Positions 1-8,574 of a stretch of DNA of 64,000 nucleotides are shown piece by piece. The notes beneath the pieces are model-generated. The model ran no database searches, was not told where the DNA came from, and saw only the letters and a list, made by a program, of their open reading frames with translations. Every line of letters starts with the position of its first letter. The stretch's first letter is position 1. The position numbers were made by a program, and so were the translations under genes. Source of the stretch: Candidatus Fukatsuia endosymbiont of Tuberolachnus salignus (GTDB lineage Bacteria; Pseudomonadota; Gammaproteobacteria; Enterobacterales; Enterobacteriaceae); assembly GCF_964030845.1 (NCBI RefSeq), contig NZ_OZ034983.1:1488001-1552000 (forward strand), given 5' to 3'.

Positions 1-642
1 GAGGGTTTGTGATAACTCCGGTGGTAATTGCAAGGTATCCCACTGTTGACGAAGTAGTGTGATAATCTGATAACGCCACTGTTTCATCAACGTTTTTCCG
101 CTAAACGTGATTTTTTTCCATTTTTCGGCATTGTCATCGAGTCCGCCACAGGTCACCGAAAGATGCACATGAGGATGCCAATTCAGCGCTCGCCCATGCG
201 TATGCAACGCCGTGAATAGGCCAGGCAATAGGTTTTTTGGCTGGCAAAAATCTAAAATAACCTTGGCAGCGAGACGACTGAGATGCGTTAACAGCGCACG
301 ATTTAGCTCAAACAACGGCCAGAACTCACGGGGAAAAGTGAACGTAATGTGTTGCCATTTTGTGATGGGAAGCACCGTGCGCTGTTTGGCCACCCACCGC
401 TCTGTGGCTTTCTTACCACAGGAAGGGCATGAACGGCTGTGGCAGGTAAAGCAAATCCGTTTGGTGTGCGTACAGCCTGCCTTTTGACAGCGCCAGCTGG
501 CAAACCCCAGCGCCGATGTTCCGCAGGAAAACAGTTTAATCAGATTATCGACCACCACCGGCCGTATTTTATCCGCATGAGCACAATAGTAATTCCACCA
601 CGCATGACCGACCTGAAAAGGATGACGCAGTTTACGGTTCAT
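1..642 (-). CDS. IS91-family (HUH/Y2) transposase, C-terminus cut by window edge
   Basis: Open frame of 214 codons from the ATG at 642 to the window edge with no stop. The N-terminal part is rich in paired cysteines (CFTC, CPSC, and CGT/WRCQ near residue 40), like the zinc-binding domain of IS91/IS801 transposases. Further on, a WHPHVH stretch is the HUH metal motif of rolling-circle transposases, followed by CGGLD. The catalytic tyrosines would lie beyond the window. IS91 elements move without target duplication, so no terminal inverted repeats are expected. The reading frame is clean as far as it can be seen, so the transposase may be intact. Confidence 0.85.
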   Translation of the reverse strand, partial: MNRKLRHPFQVGHAWWNYYCAHADKIRPVVVDNLIKLFSCGTSALGFASWRCQKAGCTHTKRICFTCHSRSCPSCGKKATERWVAKQRTVLPITKWQHITFTFPREFWPLFELNRALLTHLSRLAAKVILDFCQPKNLLPGLFTALHTHGRALNWHPHVHLSVTCGGLDDNAEKWKKITFSGKTLMKQWRYQIITLLRQQWDTLQLPPELSQTL

Positions 643-657
643 CTTTCAGCTCAAGCA

Positions 658-906
658 TCACGGGTGTTCTAGATCAAACGACCGACACTCCGGGCAAAAA
701 TAGACCGCATTCATTGCAGACTCTGCGGGAAAGCGAGCCCAGAATATTTCCCAAAACGTCTCTGTAATGAAAAGATTATCTCCGCCAGTAAAGGCCTGAT
801 GCGTTTTCTGATAAGGCATGGCTAAGGCTTTAGCAACCTCTTTCAAGGTCTGCTTCACCATTTTGGTATGCGCTGTTTGATGTGAGTGACAGATATTTTT
901 AGGCAT
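658..906 (-). CDS. Small hypothetical ORF upstream of the IS91 transposase
   Basis: 82 codons, ending 15 nt before the transposase start and on the same strand. The protein carries a CPEC pair near its C-terminus and is lysine/histidine rich at the N-terminus. I do not recognise a family. Because it is co-directional with and close to the transposase it could be an accessory ORF of the same element, but it could also be a chance frame. Confidence 0.3.
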   Translation of the reverse strand: MPKNICHSHQTAHTKMVKQTLKEVAKALAMPYQKTHQAFTGGDNLFITETFWEIFWARFPAESAMNAVYFCPECRSFDLEHP

Positions 907-987
907 AACACCTTAGCTGAACGAGTAACGGGACCGGCTAATAGATAACACCGTTTCTTCAAAAAAATCAAGAGATAACAGACTACT

Positions 988-1506
988 TCACGTCGCCGAC
1001 CTTAGGAGGCAGCCTTGGCCATCTTGGCCATCTTGATGGAAGCAATTTGGTGAGCTTATCCCAGGCTTTGTGTTATCACTGCATTCTATTTTAATGAAAT
1101 GTACACCAATATATATCGGTAAATAATGTGTTTTTAGATTGAATGTATCGTTAAAATTATTAATAATTATTTTTTTTAAAAAGTGATTGTTTTTGATGTT
1201 TTTACTCAGAGAATGAAAATATCGCATATTACCATGCTCAGGGTTGTTATTTCCTTGATCATAGCCTGATAAATGGTTTCCGTTTTCATCTTGTATCGTC
1301 GGGATCCATAGTATTTCTGGCTCATTAAACCAAGGCAATAGTAGTGCACTGCCATATCGTCTAAAGCGGGCAACATTTTCAGGGGCATAGTTATCTAACG
1401 CTAACATATTAAATTCAGCTGAAATTTCTTCTTTTTCTTTTTTTTCACAATCGATATCCAGGTGATAATGAGCAAACCCATGCTTTACGAGTTGTTCCTT
1501 AACCAT
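988..1506 (-). pseudogene. Truncated 2OG-Fe(II) dioxygenase-like protein
   Basis: 172-codon frame. The C-terminal part has the string SSPNCFHQDGQDG, matching the HxD iron-binding start of the 2OG-Fe dioxygenase family that includes L-isoleucine 4-hydroxylase (PF10014 type). In that family a GG-rich strand, a second histidine and the 2-oxoglutarate-binding arginine follow. Here the frame ends about 13 residues after HQD, so the second half of the jelly roll is missing. The end lies in a short direct repeat (GATGGCCAA twice). The product should be inactive. The family call rests on one motif plus overall feel, so it is moderate. Confidence 0.45.
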
Positions 1507-2102
1507 ATTCCATCATCCTTGTTATGAATAAAAATAGCACTTGTCAAAAATAATATACCGTTGTTTATTACTACAATATTTCTCTAAAAAAATTATAGAG
1601 TGAATTCAACCGGTAAACACAGCATCATACTTCAACATAGCCAAGCCCTATACATCAAAAAAAATAATACAAATTCAGAATTTTATTTAGAAAGCTGGCT
1701 AAAATCCAATTTCAGCGACGACTAACACCACCAATGTGCTGGAGATCCTGGAATATGGCTGGGGTGCTCTTGCTATCGGTCAGTGAACAGGCGGAAGATA
1801 AAGCGACACCGAATATCAGTGATGGTTATATATAGGGAGATATAATAAATTTCAAACAGAGTAAAATCGTTAATGGAATAACAGTAAATAGTTTAATAAT
1901 TTTATCCATATTTTGCTACATTATGCAGGGCAAAATATTTATCTATCATTGACGAATAAATTTTATTTGTAATGCTGAATAATAAAATAGATATATTTAA
2001 ATTGATGAACGATCCCATTATATCAAGCCTATAAAATTATCCATATTAGATCACAAAATCACCTATTAACTTATTTAATAATAATTAATTAGAGGTTTTA
2101 AA
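1507..2102. other. AT-rich intergenic region
   Basis: About 600 nt, strongly AT-rich apart from a GC-richer island at about 1,715-1,820. In the plus strand that island can be read as a short open stretch ending at a TGA near 1,786; it may be a scrap of a lost gene, but I cannot identify it. The last 100 nt should contain the promoter and ribosome binding site (AGAGG about 10 nt before the ATG) of the methyltransferase gene that follows. Confidence 0.4.
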
Positions 2103-3203
2103 ATGACTATAAAAGAGATGGTGCCACCTGTGTATAATAATCAACCCATGGTAAATATTGTCATGGGTCTGTATATTGGCCCTACAGTGCTTATTGCACA
2201 CGAATTAGGTATTTTTAAATATCTTGCTAAATATTCTAGAGAGTTTCAACCTATAGAAAATATTCAAAAAAACATAAAAAAAATGGATAAGGAATTTGAA
2301 TCGAGGCCTCTCAAATCTATTTTATCTGTTACACAAGTAGCAGGATTAGTTAAATCAGATGGCCATGGCTACATGTTAACCGATATGGCTCTAGAATATC
2401 TTAATGAAAACAGTCCTCACTATTTTGGTCATGCCTTCGATTTCATGTGGAGAACCAGGAAGAGTTTCTCTATAGATGGTTTGATGGCTGCTATCATGGC
2501 AAATAAACCACAGGCAAAAAATGCGTACGAATTAGATCTTGTAAAAAAAGAAGATATAAAAGATGAAGAAAATCAAATACCCGAATTAGCGGAAAAAGCC
2601 ATGCATTCGTTACGTTTAGGGGCTGACAGTAGCTGGGTAGGGAAAATAATTTTGACCCCGTATCACAGGCTGTTAGATATTTGCAATCACACTGCTACTG
2701 GGGCTATCAGTGCCGTCAAGCGTTATCCACATCTTCAAGCCTGTACTTATGGCTTTGCTGAAGGATGCAAAAATGCGATTAAAGAGTATGGTCTTGAAAA
2801 GAAGATCACAGTGATTGACTCTGCCGGAAAAAATATCTCAGGGAAGGAAAATCCATTTTACAGCGTAGAGGCTGATATCCATTTTTATTCCAATGTGTTG
2901 CATAATTGGGCATTTACTGACATTGAACAGATTATACAGCACAGTTATAAAAGCCTAGTCGGTGATGGCATAATCATTATACATGAGATGTTCTGGAATC
3001 AAGTTTCAGCAGCACCCTCTGCTGCAGCTGGATATAACATGTTGTTGCAATATTGGACAGAGGGACAACAACTTTCTATAGGTTATATAACGACTGTACT
3101 TAAAGATACTGGTTTCAAGGTACTCGATCCCATACCCACCTGGGGTGATTACAGTATGGTAATCGGCTATCGGGCTAAGAAACCAGAAATTGAGAAGCAG
3201 TAA
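2103..3203 (+). CDS. O-methyltransferase family 2-like protein (class I SAM-dependent)
   Basis: 366 aa. Residues about 1-110 look like the N-terminal winged-helix dimerisation domain of plant-type/CrtF-like O-methyltransferases (an early alpha-helical stretch, a LTDMALEYL segment before the catalytic domain). The catalytic domain contains YPHLQACTYGF, aligning with the yPxLxxxvfDLP strand, and SNVLHNW, aligning with the LHdWdD motif near the active site. The glycine-rich SAM loop expected as DvGGGxG reads DICNHTATG here, so cofactor binding may be altered or lost. It stands alone between degraded sequences, is AT-rich and lacks an obvious pathway partner, suggesting horizontal acquisition. 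Substrate unknown. Confidence 0.6.
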   Translation: MTIKEMVPPVYNNQPMVNIVMGLYIGPTVLIAHELGIFKYLAKYSREFQPIENIQKNIKKMDKEFESRPLKSILSVTQVAGLVKSDGHGYMLTDMALEYLNENSPHYFGHAFDFMWRTRKSFSIDGLMAAIMANKPQAKNAYELDLVKKEDIKDEENQIPELAEKAMHSLRLGADSSWVGKIILTPYHRLLDICNHTATGAISAVKRYPHLQACTYGFAEGCKNAIKEYGLEKKITVIDSAGKNISGKENPFYSVEADIHFYSNVLHNWAFTDIEQIIQHSYKSLVGDGIIIIHEMFWNQVSAAPSAAAGYNMLLQYWTEGQQLSIGYITTVLKDTGFKVLDPIPTWGDYSMVIGYRAKKPEIEKQ

Positions 3204-3349
3204 TAACCGGTATTTTTTAAAAAGCACTTAATTATTGACACCAGGTGGACCCGTTTACCATCTGGTGTTTTTAATCAAGGCTTCTTTCTAAGCCTATTAT
3301 GTGACACGAACTCTGCATTGCATTGTATGCTGAATTTTGTGGGTAAATA

Positions 3350-3633
3350 TTTTTTATATTATATAGTGTCGTCATGAAATTTTGAGCCATAGAGCAAGGC
3401 ATCGTATTTGTACAGCAGCGATAAAAACGGCGATGCGTATTCTTCCAACCACCCTAATCAGGCGATAAATCACGCCAGGGGGCGCCGGTTCTCACTATCC
3501 AGAACACCGCATTAATACATTGCCGGTTATCTCGAGCTATACCAACACCGGTGCCTTTTTTTCCCGGCAGATGAGGTTCCAGTTGGCTCCAAATAGGATC
3601 GGATATATCGTGGAGGCGATGGGCTAAACTCAT
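3350..3633 (-). pseudogene. IS5-like transposase remnant
   Basis: Starting at the ATG at 3633 the minus strand reads as the N-terminus of an IS5/IS1031-type transposase: DISDPIWSQLEPHLPG, then a CINAVFWIVRTGAPWRDL segment, then a TAG where the family has YGGW, then GGWKNTHRRF. After RRF the sequence passes into QNFMTTLY, which resembles the family's extreme C-terminus (TRYDKLAxNFxxxLY). The middle, including the DDE residues, is missing, so this is an internally deleted, non-functional copy. Confidence 0.7.
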
Positions 3634-4454
3634 TTTTAAATCATCTCAGCAATTATCGTTATTTGTTACATGATAATCTATTTTCTATTACGTGACGATG
3701 CTCTTTAGAAGAGTGCTTCTACTGGGGAGAGAAGGGAGTCTCTGTCACAGCAAATCCGATTTCTTGCATGAATATCACCTGTGATGGCGTTGACTATGAA
3801 AAACGCAGCCAGTATAAAAATAGCCTGATTAAGATCAATACCCTCCTATGAATTTTACTGTATGTAGGATGACGTTTTTTGTCATCCAAAGTTTTATATA
3901 AAATAGATGACAAATAACCACATAAATTAACGGAAATAAGAATGGACTGATATAAAATATCGCTCTTCAGGATAAGTATGAAATATATAACGGATTTAGC
4001 ATTGCCCACTGATGGGCAGAATAAGTCCCTCACTCTTTTCCCAACTTGTTGGCTAACATAACCTTGCGCATCCTGTTAGCGATTTACCCAAGCATTCAAA
4101 AGGCTCACAGGCTATGTAACAGACAGCACATCCTATTATTCCGTAGATGGGGGGCAAGCGGCGTCTTGCCAGGCGTTTACTCCTGTTTTTTCCACAACAT
4201 GAATGTTACGTCTAACCTTATGTCTGTTGCCTAATAAAATTCTTTTTTATCAGGCAAACAACGGTAATATTAACGTACAATGGTGTAAATAATAGGTCAA
4301 AATGAAGAGGTAACTGATTGATAAATAGTGACTGAAAAGTTGTGTTTTATCTTTTTTTGTTGCCTGTAATTTAGGCGAAAATATTTTATTTATTTGTTTT
4401 TAATGGGTTATTTTATTTTGTGGCTACTTATTTTATCGAAGGTGATAGTACGGT
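3634..4454. other. Long intergenic region, no convincing gene
   Basis: About 820 nt, AT-rich. Short open stretches exist on both strands. One on the plus strand (about 3,768-3,849) reads like a scrap of coding sequence ending at TGA, but none has a family signature or a good ribosome binding site. The last 100 nt before 4455 contain a plausible AT-rich promoter region for rlmL and the GAAGGTGATA ribosome binding region. Confidence 0.35.
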
Positions 4455-6590
4455 ATGGATCCCCGATTTTTCAATAAACTGTTTGCCAGCACCGCGCGCG
4501 GTCTTGAAGAACTGCTCAAAAACGAACTTGAAATGCTGGGCGCTAGCAACTGTAAGTTAGTACAGTGTGGAGTGCATTTTCAGGGTGACGATCGGGTGTT
4601 GTACCAAAGTCTACTGTGGAGCCGCTTAGCTTCACGCATTTTGTTACCACTCAATGAATTTAGTGCCAATAATGATCAGGATCTGTATCTTGGCGTGCAA
4701 TCTATTGATTGGTCGACTATCTTTTCAGTCGATAAGACATTTTTGGTGCATTTTAGTGGCGTTAATGACAGAATCCGTAATAGCCAATATGGTGCGTTAA
4801 AAGTAAAAGATGCCATTGTCGACAGTTTTGTCAGTAAAACAAAACAACGCCCCTCAGTGGCTAAACAACAGCCAGATATCCGTATTCATGTTTTTTTACA
4901 GCGTAATACGGTCAGTATAGCGCTGGATCTTAGTGGTGATGCGCTACACCAACGTGGTTATCGTGAGCTAGCGGGTCAGGCACCACTTAAAGAAAATTTG
5001 GCAGCCGCGATTATTCTACGTTCTGGTTGGCAATCAGGTACACCCGTGGTTGATCCCCTATGTGGCTCTGGTACTTTTTTGATCGAAGCGGCCATGATGG
5101 CTGCAGATCGGGCGCCCGGGCTATATCGTCAGCATTGGGGTTTTAGCGCTTGGCAGGTTTTTAATAAGGAGTTATGGCATCAACTGATCAGAGAAGCGCA
5201 AATGCGGTTTACTGCTGGTTTACAGCGGGCAGGTTCGTGTTTCTTTGGCTCTGATAGTGACCCACGGATGATTGAGATCGCAGGCATTAATGCTGTTCGG
5301 GCAGGGGTTGCTGAGTTAATAACCTTTAATACTCATGATATCAGCAAGCTGGTTAACCCTTTACCGCAAGGTGTTGTCGGCAATATTATTAGTAACCCAC
5401 CTTATGGTGAACGACTAGAAAGTGAACCAGCGTTGATTGCGTTGCATAATTTGCTCGGACGTGTAATGAAGACTGCCTTCGGCGGTTGGCGTTTATCCCT
5501 GTTTAGTGCTTCACCTGGTTTACTGAGTTGTTTACAACTGCGTGCCGAACGCGAGTTTAAAACCAAAAACGGCGCACTGGATTGTATACAAAAAAACTAT
5601 CAGTTGTCCGCGACTCGACATTGTACTCGCGGCATACATATCGCTGAAGACTTTGCCAATCGCCTGCGTAAAAATAAGCGTAAATTGGAAAAGTGGGCGC
5701 AACAACAGGGGATCGAATGTTATCGCCTGTATGATGCTGATTTGCCAGAATACAATGTGGCAGTAGATCGTTATGGCAGTAAAATTGTTGTACAAGAGTA
5801 CGCCGCCCCAAAAACAATTGATGAAAAAAAAGCACGGAAACGGTTATTTGATGTGATAAATGCAACTCTAGCGGTGTTGGAGTTACCATCCAATCAACTA
5901 ATACTGAAAACCCGTGAACGGCAGAAAGGGAAGAAGCAATACGAAAAGTTGGCACAGCAAGGCGAGTTTTTTTTAGTCAATGAATATAACGCTAAATTAT
6001 GGGTTAATTTGACCGATTATCTCGATACTGGATTGTTTCTTGATCACCGCATTGCCCGCCAAATGCTTGGCAAAATGAGTCAAGGAAAAGATTTTCTCAA
6101 CCTATTCGCTTATACGGGCACGGCAACGGTTCATGCAGGTTTGGGCGGCGCACGGAGCACTACGACGCTAGATATGTCACGTACCTATTTACAATGGGCG
6201 GAGAAAAATTTGCAAGCCAACAGATTAAACGGTCAACAGCATCGTTTGATTCAAGCAGATTGTTTGTCTTGGCTAAATAGTAGTCGTGGGCAGTTTGATA
6301 TTATCTTTGTCGATCCGCCAACTTTTTCCAATTCCAAACGTATGGAAACCACTTTTGATGTACAGCGTGATCATTTGTGCTTGATAAACTCGCTTAAGCG
6401 ATTATTGCGTACTAATGGAACCATTATGTTTTCTAATAATAAACGTGGCTTTCAAATGGACTTGATGGGAATAGAAGCACTTGGGCTGGTAGCGAAAGAC
6501 ATTAGTGTACAGACACAATCGACCGATTTTGAGCGTCATCGCCAGATACATCACTGTTGGTTGCTAACGCACACCAGTAAGGAAGAATAG
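4455..6590 (+). CDS. rlmL: 23S rRNA methyltransferase RlmKL (G2445 N2 and m7G2069)
   Basis: 711 aa, close to the 702 aa of E. coli RlmL. Two fused methyltransferases modify 23S rRNA of the large subunit at G2445 and G2069. The N-terminus has a THUMP RNA-binding domain (about residues 1-155). The first methyltransferase has VDPLCGSGTFLIEA (SAM loop) and the catalytic SNPPYGER. The second has LNLFAYTGTATVHA and FVDPPTFSNSK. The stop lies 5 nt before uup, so the two are probably co-transcribed, as in enterobacteria. ATG start preceded by GAAGGTGA. No sign of decay. Confidence 0.97.
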   Translation: MDPRFFNKLFASTARGLEELLKNELEMLGASNCKLVQCGVHFQGDDRVLYQSLLWSRLASRILLPLNEFSANNDQDLYLGVQSIDWSTIFSVDKTFLVHFSGVNDRIRNSQYGALKVKDAIVDSFVSKTKQRPSVAKQQPDIRIHVFLQRNTVSIALDLSGDALHQRGYRELAGQAPLKENLAAAIILRSGWQSGTPVVDPLCGSGTFLIEAAMMAADRAPGLYRQHWGFSAWQVFNKELWHQLIREAQMRFTAGLQRAGSCFFGSDSDPRMIEIAGINAVRAGVAELITFNTHDISKLVNPLPQGVVGNIISNPPYGERLESEPALIALHNLLGRVMKTAFGGWRLSLFSASPGLLSCLQLRAEREFKTKNGALDCIQKNYQLSATRHCTRGIHIAEDFANRLRKNKRKLEKWAQQQGIECYRLYDADLPEYNVAVDRYGSKIVVQEYAAPKTIDEKKARKRLFDVINATLAVLELPSNQLILKTRERQKGKKQYEKLAQQGEFFLVNEYNAKLWVNLTDYLDTGLFLDHRIARQMLGKMSQGKDFLNLFAYTGTATVHAGLGGARSTTTLDMSRTYLQWAEKNLQANRLNGQQHRLIQADCLSWLNSSRGQFDIIFVDPPTFSNSKRMETTFDVQRDHLCLINSLKRLLRTNGTIMFSNNKRGFQMDLMGIEALGLVAKDISVQTQSTDFERHRQIHHCWLLTHTSKEE

Positions 6591-6595
6591 AAACT

Positions 6596-8527
6596 ATGTC
6601 ATTAATTAGCGTCTCTAATGCCTGGTTGTCGTTCAGCGACGCTCCGCTATTAGATCATACTGAATTGCATATTGAACCGAATGAGCGCGTCTGTTTGGTA
6701 GGGCGTAATGGTGCAGGGAAATCCACTTTACTCAAAATTTTGAGTAAAGAAGTGACGTTGGATGACGGGCGTATCATTTATGAACAGGATTTGCGAGTAG
6801 CACGTTTGCAACAAGATCCACCGCGTAATGTGGATGGCACAGTATTTGATTTCGTCGCTGAAGGCGTGCAGGAGCAATCTGAACATTTGCGTGCTTATCA
6901 CGTGGCTCTACAGCAGGTAGAGCAGGATCCCAGCGAGAAAAATCTTAATTGCCTGGCTGCATTTCAGGCAATTATTGATCATCAAGATCTGTGGCAATTG
7001 GATAGCCGTATTCATGACGTATTGGAACAACTTGGTTTATCAGCCGATGTACCTCTGTCGTCATTATCCGGCGGCTGGTTACGTAAAGCGGCACTGGGTC
7101 GTGCATTAGTTAGCTCACCACAGGTATTATTACTTGATGAACCAACTAATCATCTTGATATTGAAACCATCAACTGGTTAGAGAACTTCCTAAAGGAATT
7201 TCAAGGTAGTATGGTGTTTATTTCCCATGATCGCTCTTTTATCCGCACTATGGCGACGCGTATCGTCGATCTTGATCGGGGTAAGTTAGTCTCGTGGCCA
7301 GGTGATTATCAATGTTATCTTGCCAGTAAAGAAGAAGCGTTACGGGTTGAAGAATTTCAAAATGCAGAATTTGATCGCAAATTAGCGCAAGAAGAAGTTT
7401 GGATCCGTCAAGGTATTAAAGCACGCCGTACTCGTAATGAAGGTCGAGTGCGCGCGTTAAAAGCTTTAAGGGCTGAGCGGTCACAACGTCGTGAAGTGAT
7501 GGGAACCGCCAGGGTACAGGTAGAAGAAACGGTGCGTTCCGGCAAAATTGTTTTTGATTTAGAAAAAGTGCATTATCAAATTGACAGTAAAATTCTTGTA
7601 CAGGATTTTAGCGCACAAGTACAACGTGGCGATAAAATTGCCTTAGTTGGATCCAATGGTTGTGGTAAAACGACCTTATTGAAACTCATGCTGGGGCAGC
7701 TTAAAGCGGATCATGGTAAAATACATTGTGGCACCAAACTGGAAGTAGCCTATTTCGATCAGCATCGTGCTGAACTCGATCCAGAACGTACGGTGATGGA
7801 CAACCTAGCTGAAGGGCAACAAGACGTGATAGTCAATGGGCGGCCGCGTCATGTGTTGGGTTATCTGCAAGATTTCTTGTTCCAGCCTAAACGTGCGATG
7901 ACACCGGTTAAAGCCTTGTCGGGAGGCGAACGTAACCGTTTATTATTGGCTAAATTATTTTTAAAACCCAGCAACCTATTGATTTTAGATGAACCAACCA
8001 ATGATTTAGATGTAGAGACATTAGAATTGTTGGAAGAAATGGTGAATAGCTATCGGGGCACAGTGCTGTTAGTCAGTCATGATCGCCAGTTTGTCGATAA
8101 CTCAGTCACGGAATGTTGGATTTTCTCAGGAAACGGTCAAATCAGCAGCTTTGTTGGTGGCTATTATGATGCCCATCAGCAGCGTGCAGCAGCTAGGCCT
8201 ATGCGTCAGGTGGAGCCAGAGGCTTTAGTGACGAAAAAAAATACAATAGCAAAGAAATCAGTGCTAAAAAGTAGCACCCACACGGCCAAACATCAGCCCA
8301 AAAAATTCAGCTACCAGCTACAGAGAGAATTGGACCAACTTCCCGAAAAGTTGGAGCAACTCGAAGCTCAAATTGGCGTACTGCAAACCCAGTTAAACGA
8401 TAGCCATTTTTTTTCTAAATCTAAGGCAAAAATTCAACAGGTTAAAAAAGATCTGAAAGAAACAGAAGCTGCATTAGAGGTTGCCTTTGAGCGCTGGGAA
8501 CTATTAGAAGCACAGAAAAATGGCTAG
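6596..8527 (+). CDS. uup: ABC-F ATPase Uup
   Basis: 643 aa (E. coli 635). A soluble tandem-ABC protein of the ABC-F family, known for lowering precise transposon excision and for branched-DNA/ribosome-linked roles. It has two full ATPase domains: Walker A GRNGAGKST and GSNGCGKTT, signatures LSGGW and LSGGERNRLL, and Walker B LLLDEPTNHLD and LILDEPTNDLD. The ABC-F linker lies between them. The C-terminal 90 residues form a charged coiled coil, the DNA-binding tail of Uup. It directly follows rlmL. An intact Uup in a genome so full of IS elements is worth noting. Confidence 0.97.
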   Translation: MSLISVSNAWLSFSDAPLLDHTELHIEPNERVCLVGRNGAGKSTLLKILSKEVTLDDGRIIYEQDLRVARLQQDPPRNVDGTVFDFVAEGVQEQSEHLRAYHVALQQVEQDPSEKNLNCLAAFQAIIDHQDLWQLDSRIHDVLEQLGLSADVPLSSLSGGWLRKAALGRALVSSPQVLLLDEPTNHLDIETINWLENFLKEFQGSMVFISHDRSFIRTMATRIVDLDRGKLVSWPGDYQCYLASKEEALRVEEFQNAEFDRKLAQEEVWIRQGIKARRTRNEGRVRALKALRAERSQRREVMGTARVQVEETVRSGKIVFDLEKVHYQIDSKILVQDFSAQVQRGDKIALVGSNGCGKTTLLKLMLGQLKADHGKIHCGTKLEVAYFDQHRAELDPERTVMDNLAEGQQDVIVNGRPRHVLGYLQDFLFQPKRAMTPVKALSGGERNRLLLAKLFLKPSNLLILDEPTNDLDVETLELLEEMVNSYRGTVLLVSHDRQFVDNSVTECWIFSGNGQISSFVGGYYDAHQQRAAARPMRQVEPEALVTKKNTIAKKSVLKSSTHTAKHQPKKFSYQLQRELDQLPEKLEQLEAQIGVLQTQLNDSHFFSKSKAKIQQVKKDLKETEAALEVAFERWELLEAQKNG

Positions 8528-8542
8528 AAATTTTTCTGTGCT
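8509..8542 (+). terminator. Perfect 13-bp inverted repeat over the uup stop
   Basis: AGCACAGAAAAAT (8509-8521) and its exact complement (8530-8542) flank an 8-nt loop that contains the uup stop codon. It separates uup from the convergent gene at 8575. The stem is AT-rich and has no clean T tract after it, so a termination role is likely but not certain. Confidence 0.5.
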
Positions 8543-8574
8543 GTTCACAACAAAGGATACAGATCGATGGTGGG

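Noticed and set aside
303..503. Minus-strand 66-codon frame inside the IS91 transposase
   Set aside because: It is an out-of-frame shadow of the transposase reading frame.
212..672. Plus-strand open frames across the IS91 region
   Set aside because: They lie antisense to the HUH transposase, which has clear cysteine and HPHVH motifs; the plus-strand peptides show no family signal.
3794..4234. Two short frames between the IS5 remnant and rlmL
   Set aside because: AT-rich, no ribosome binding site, no recognisable motif; likely chance frames.
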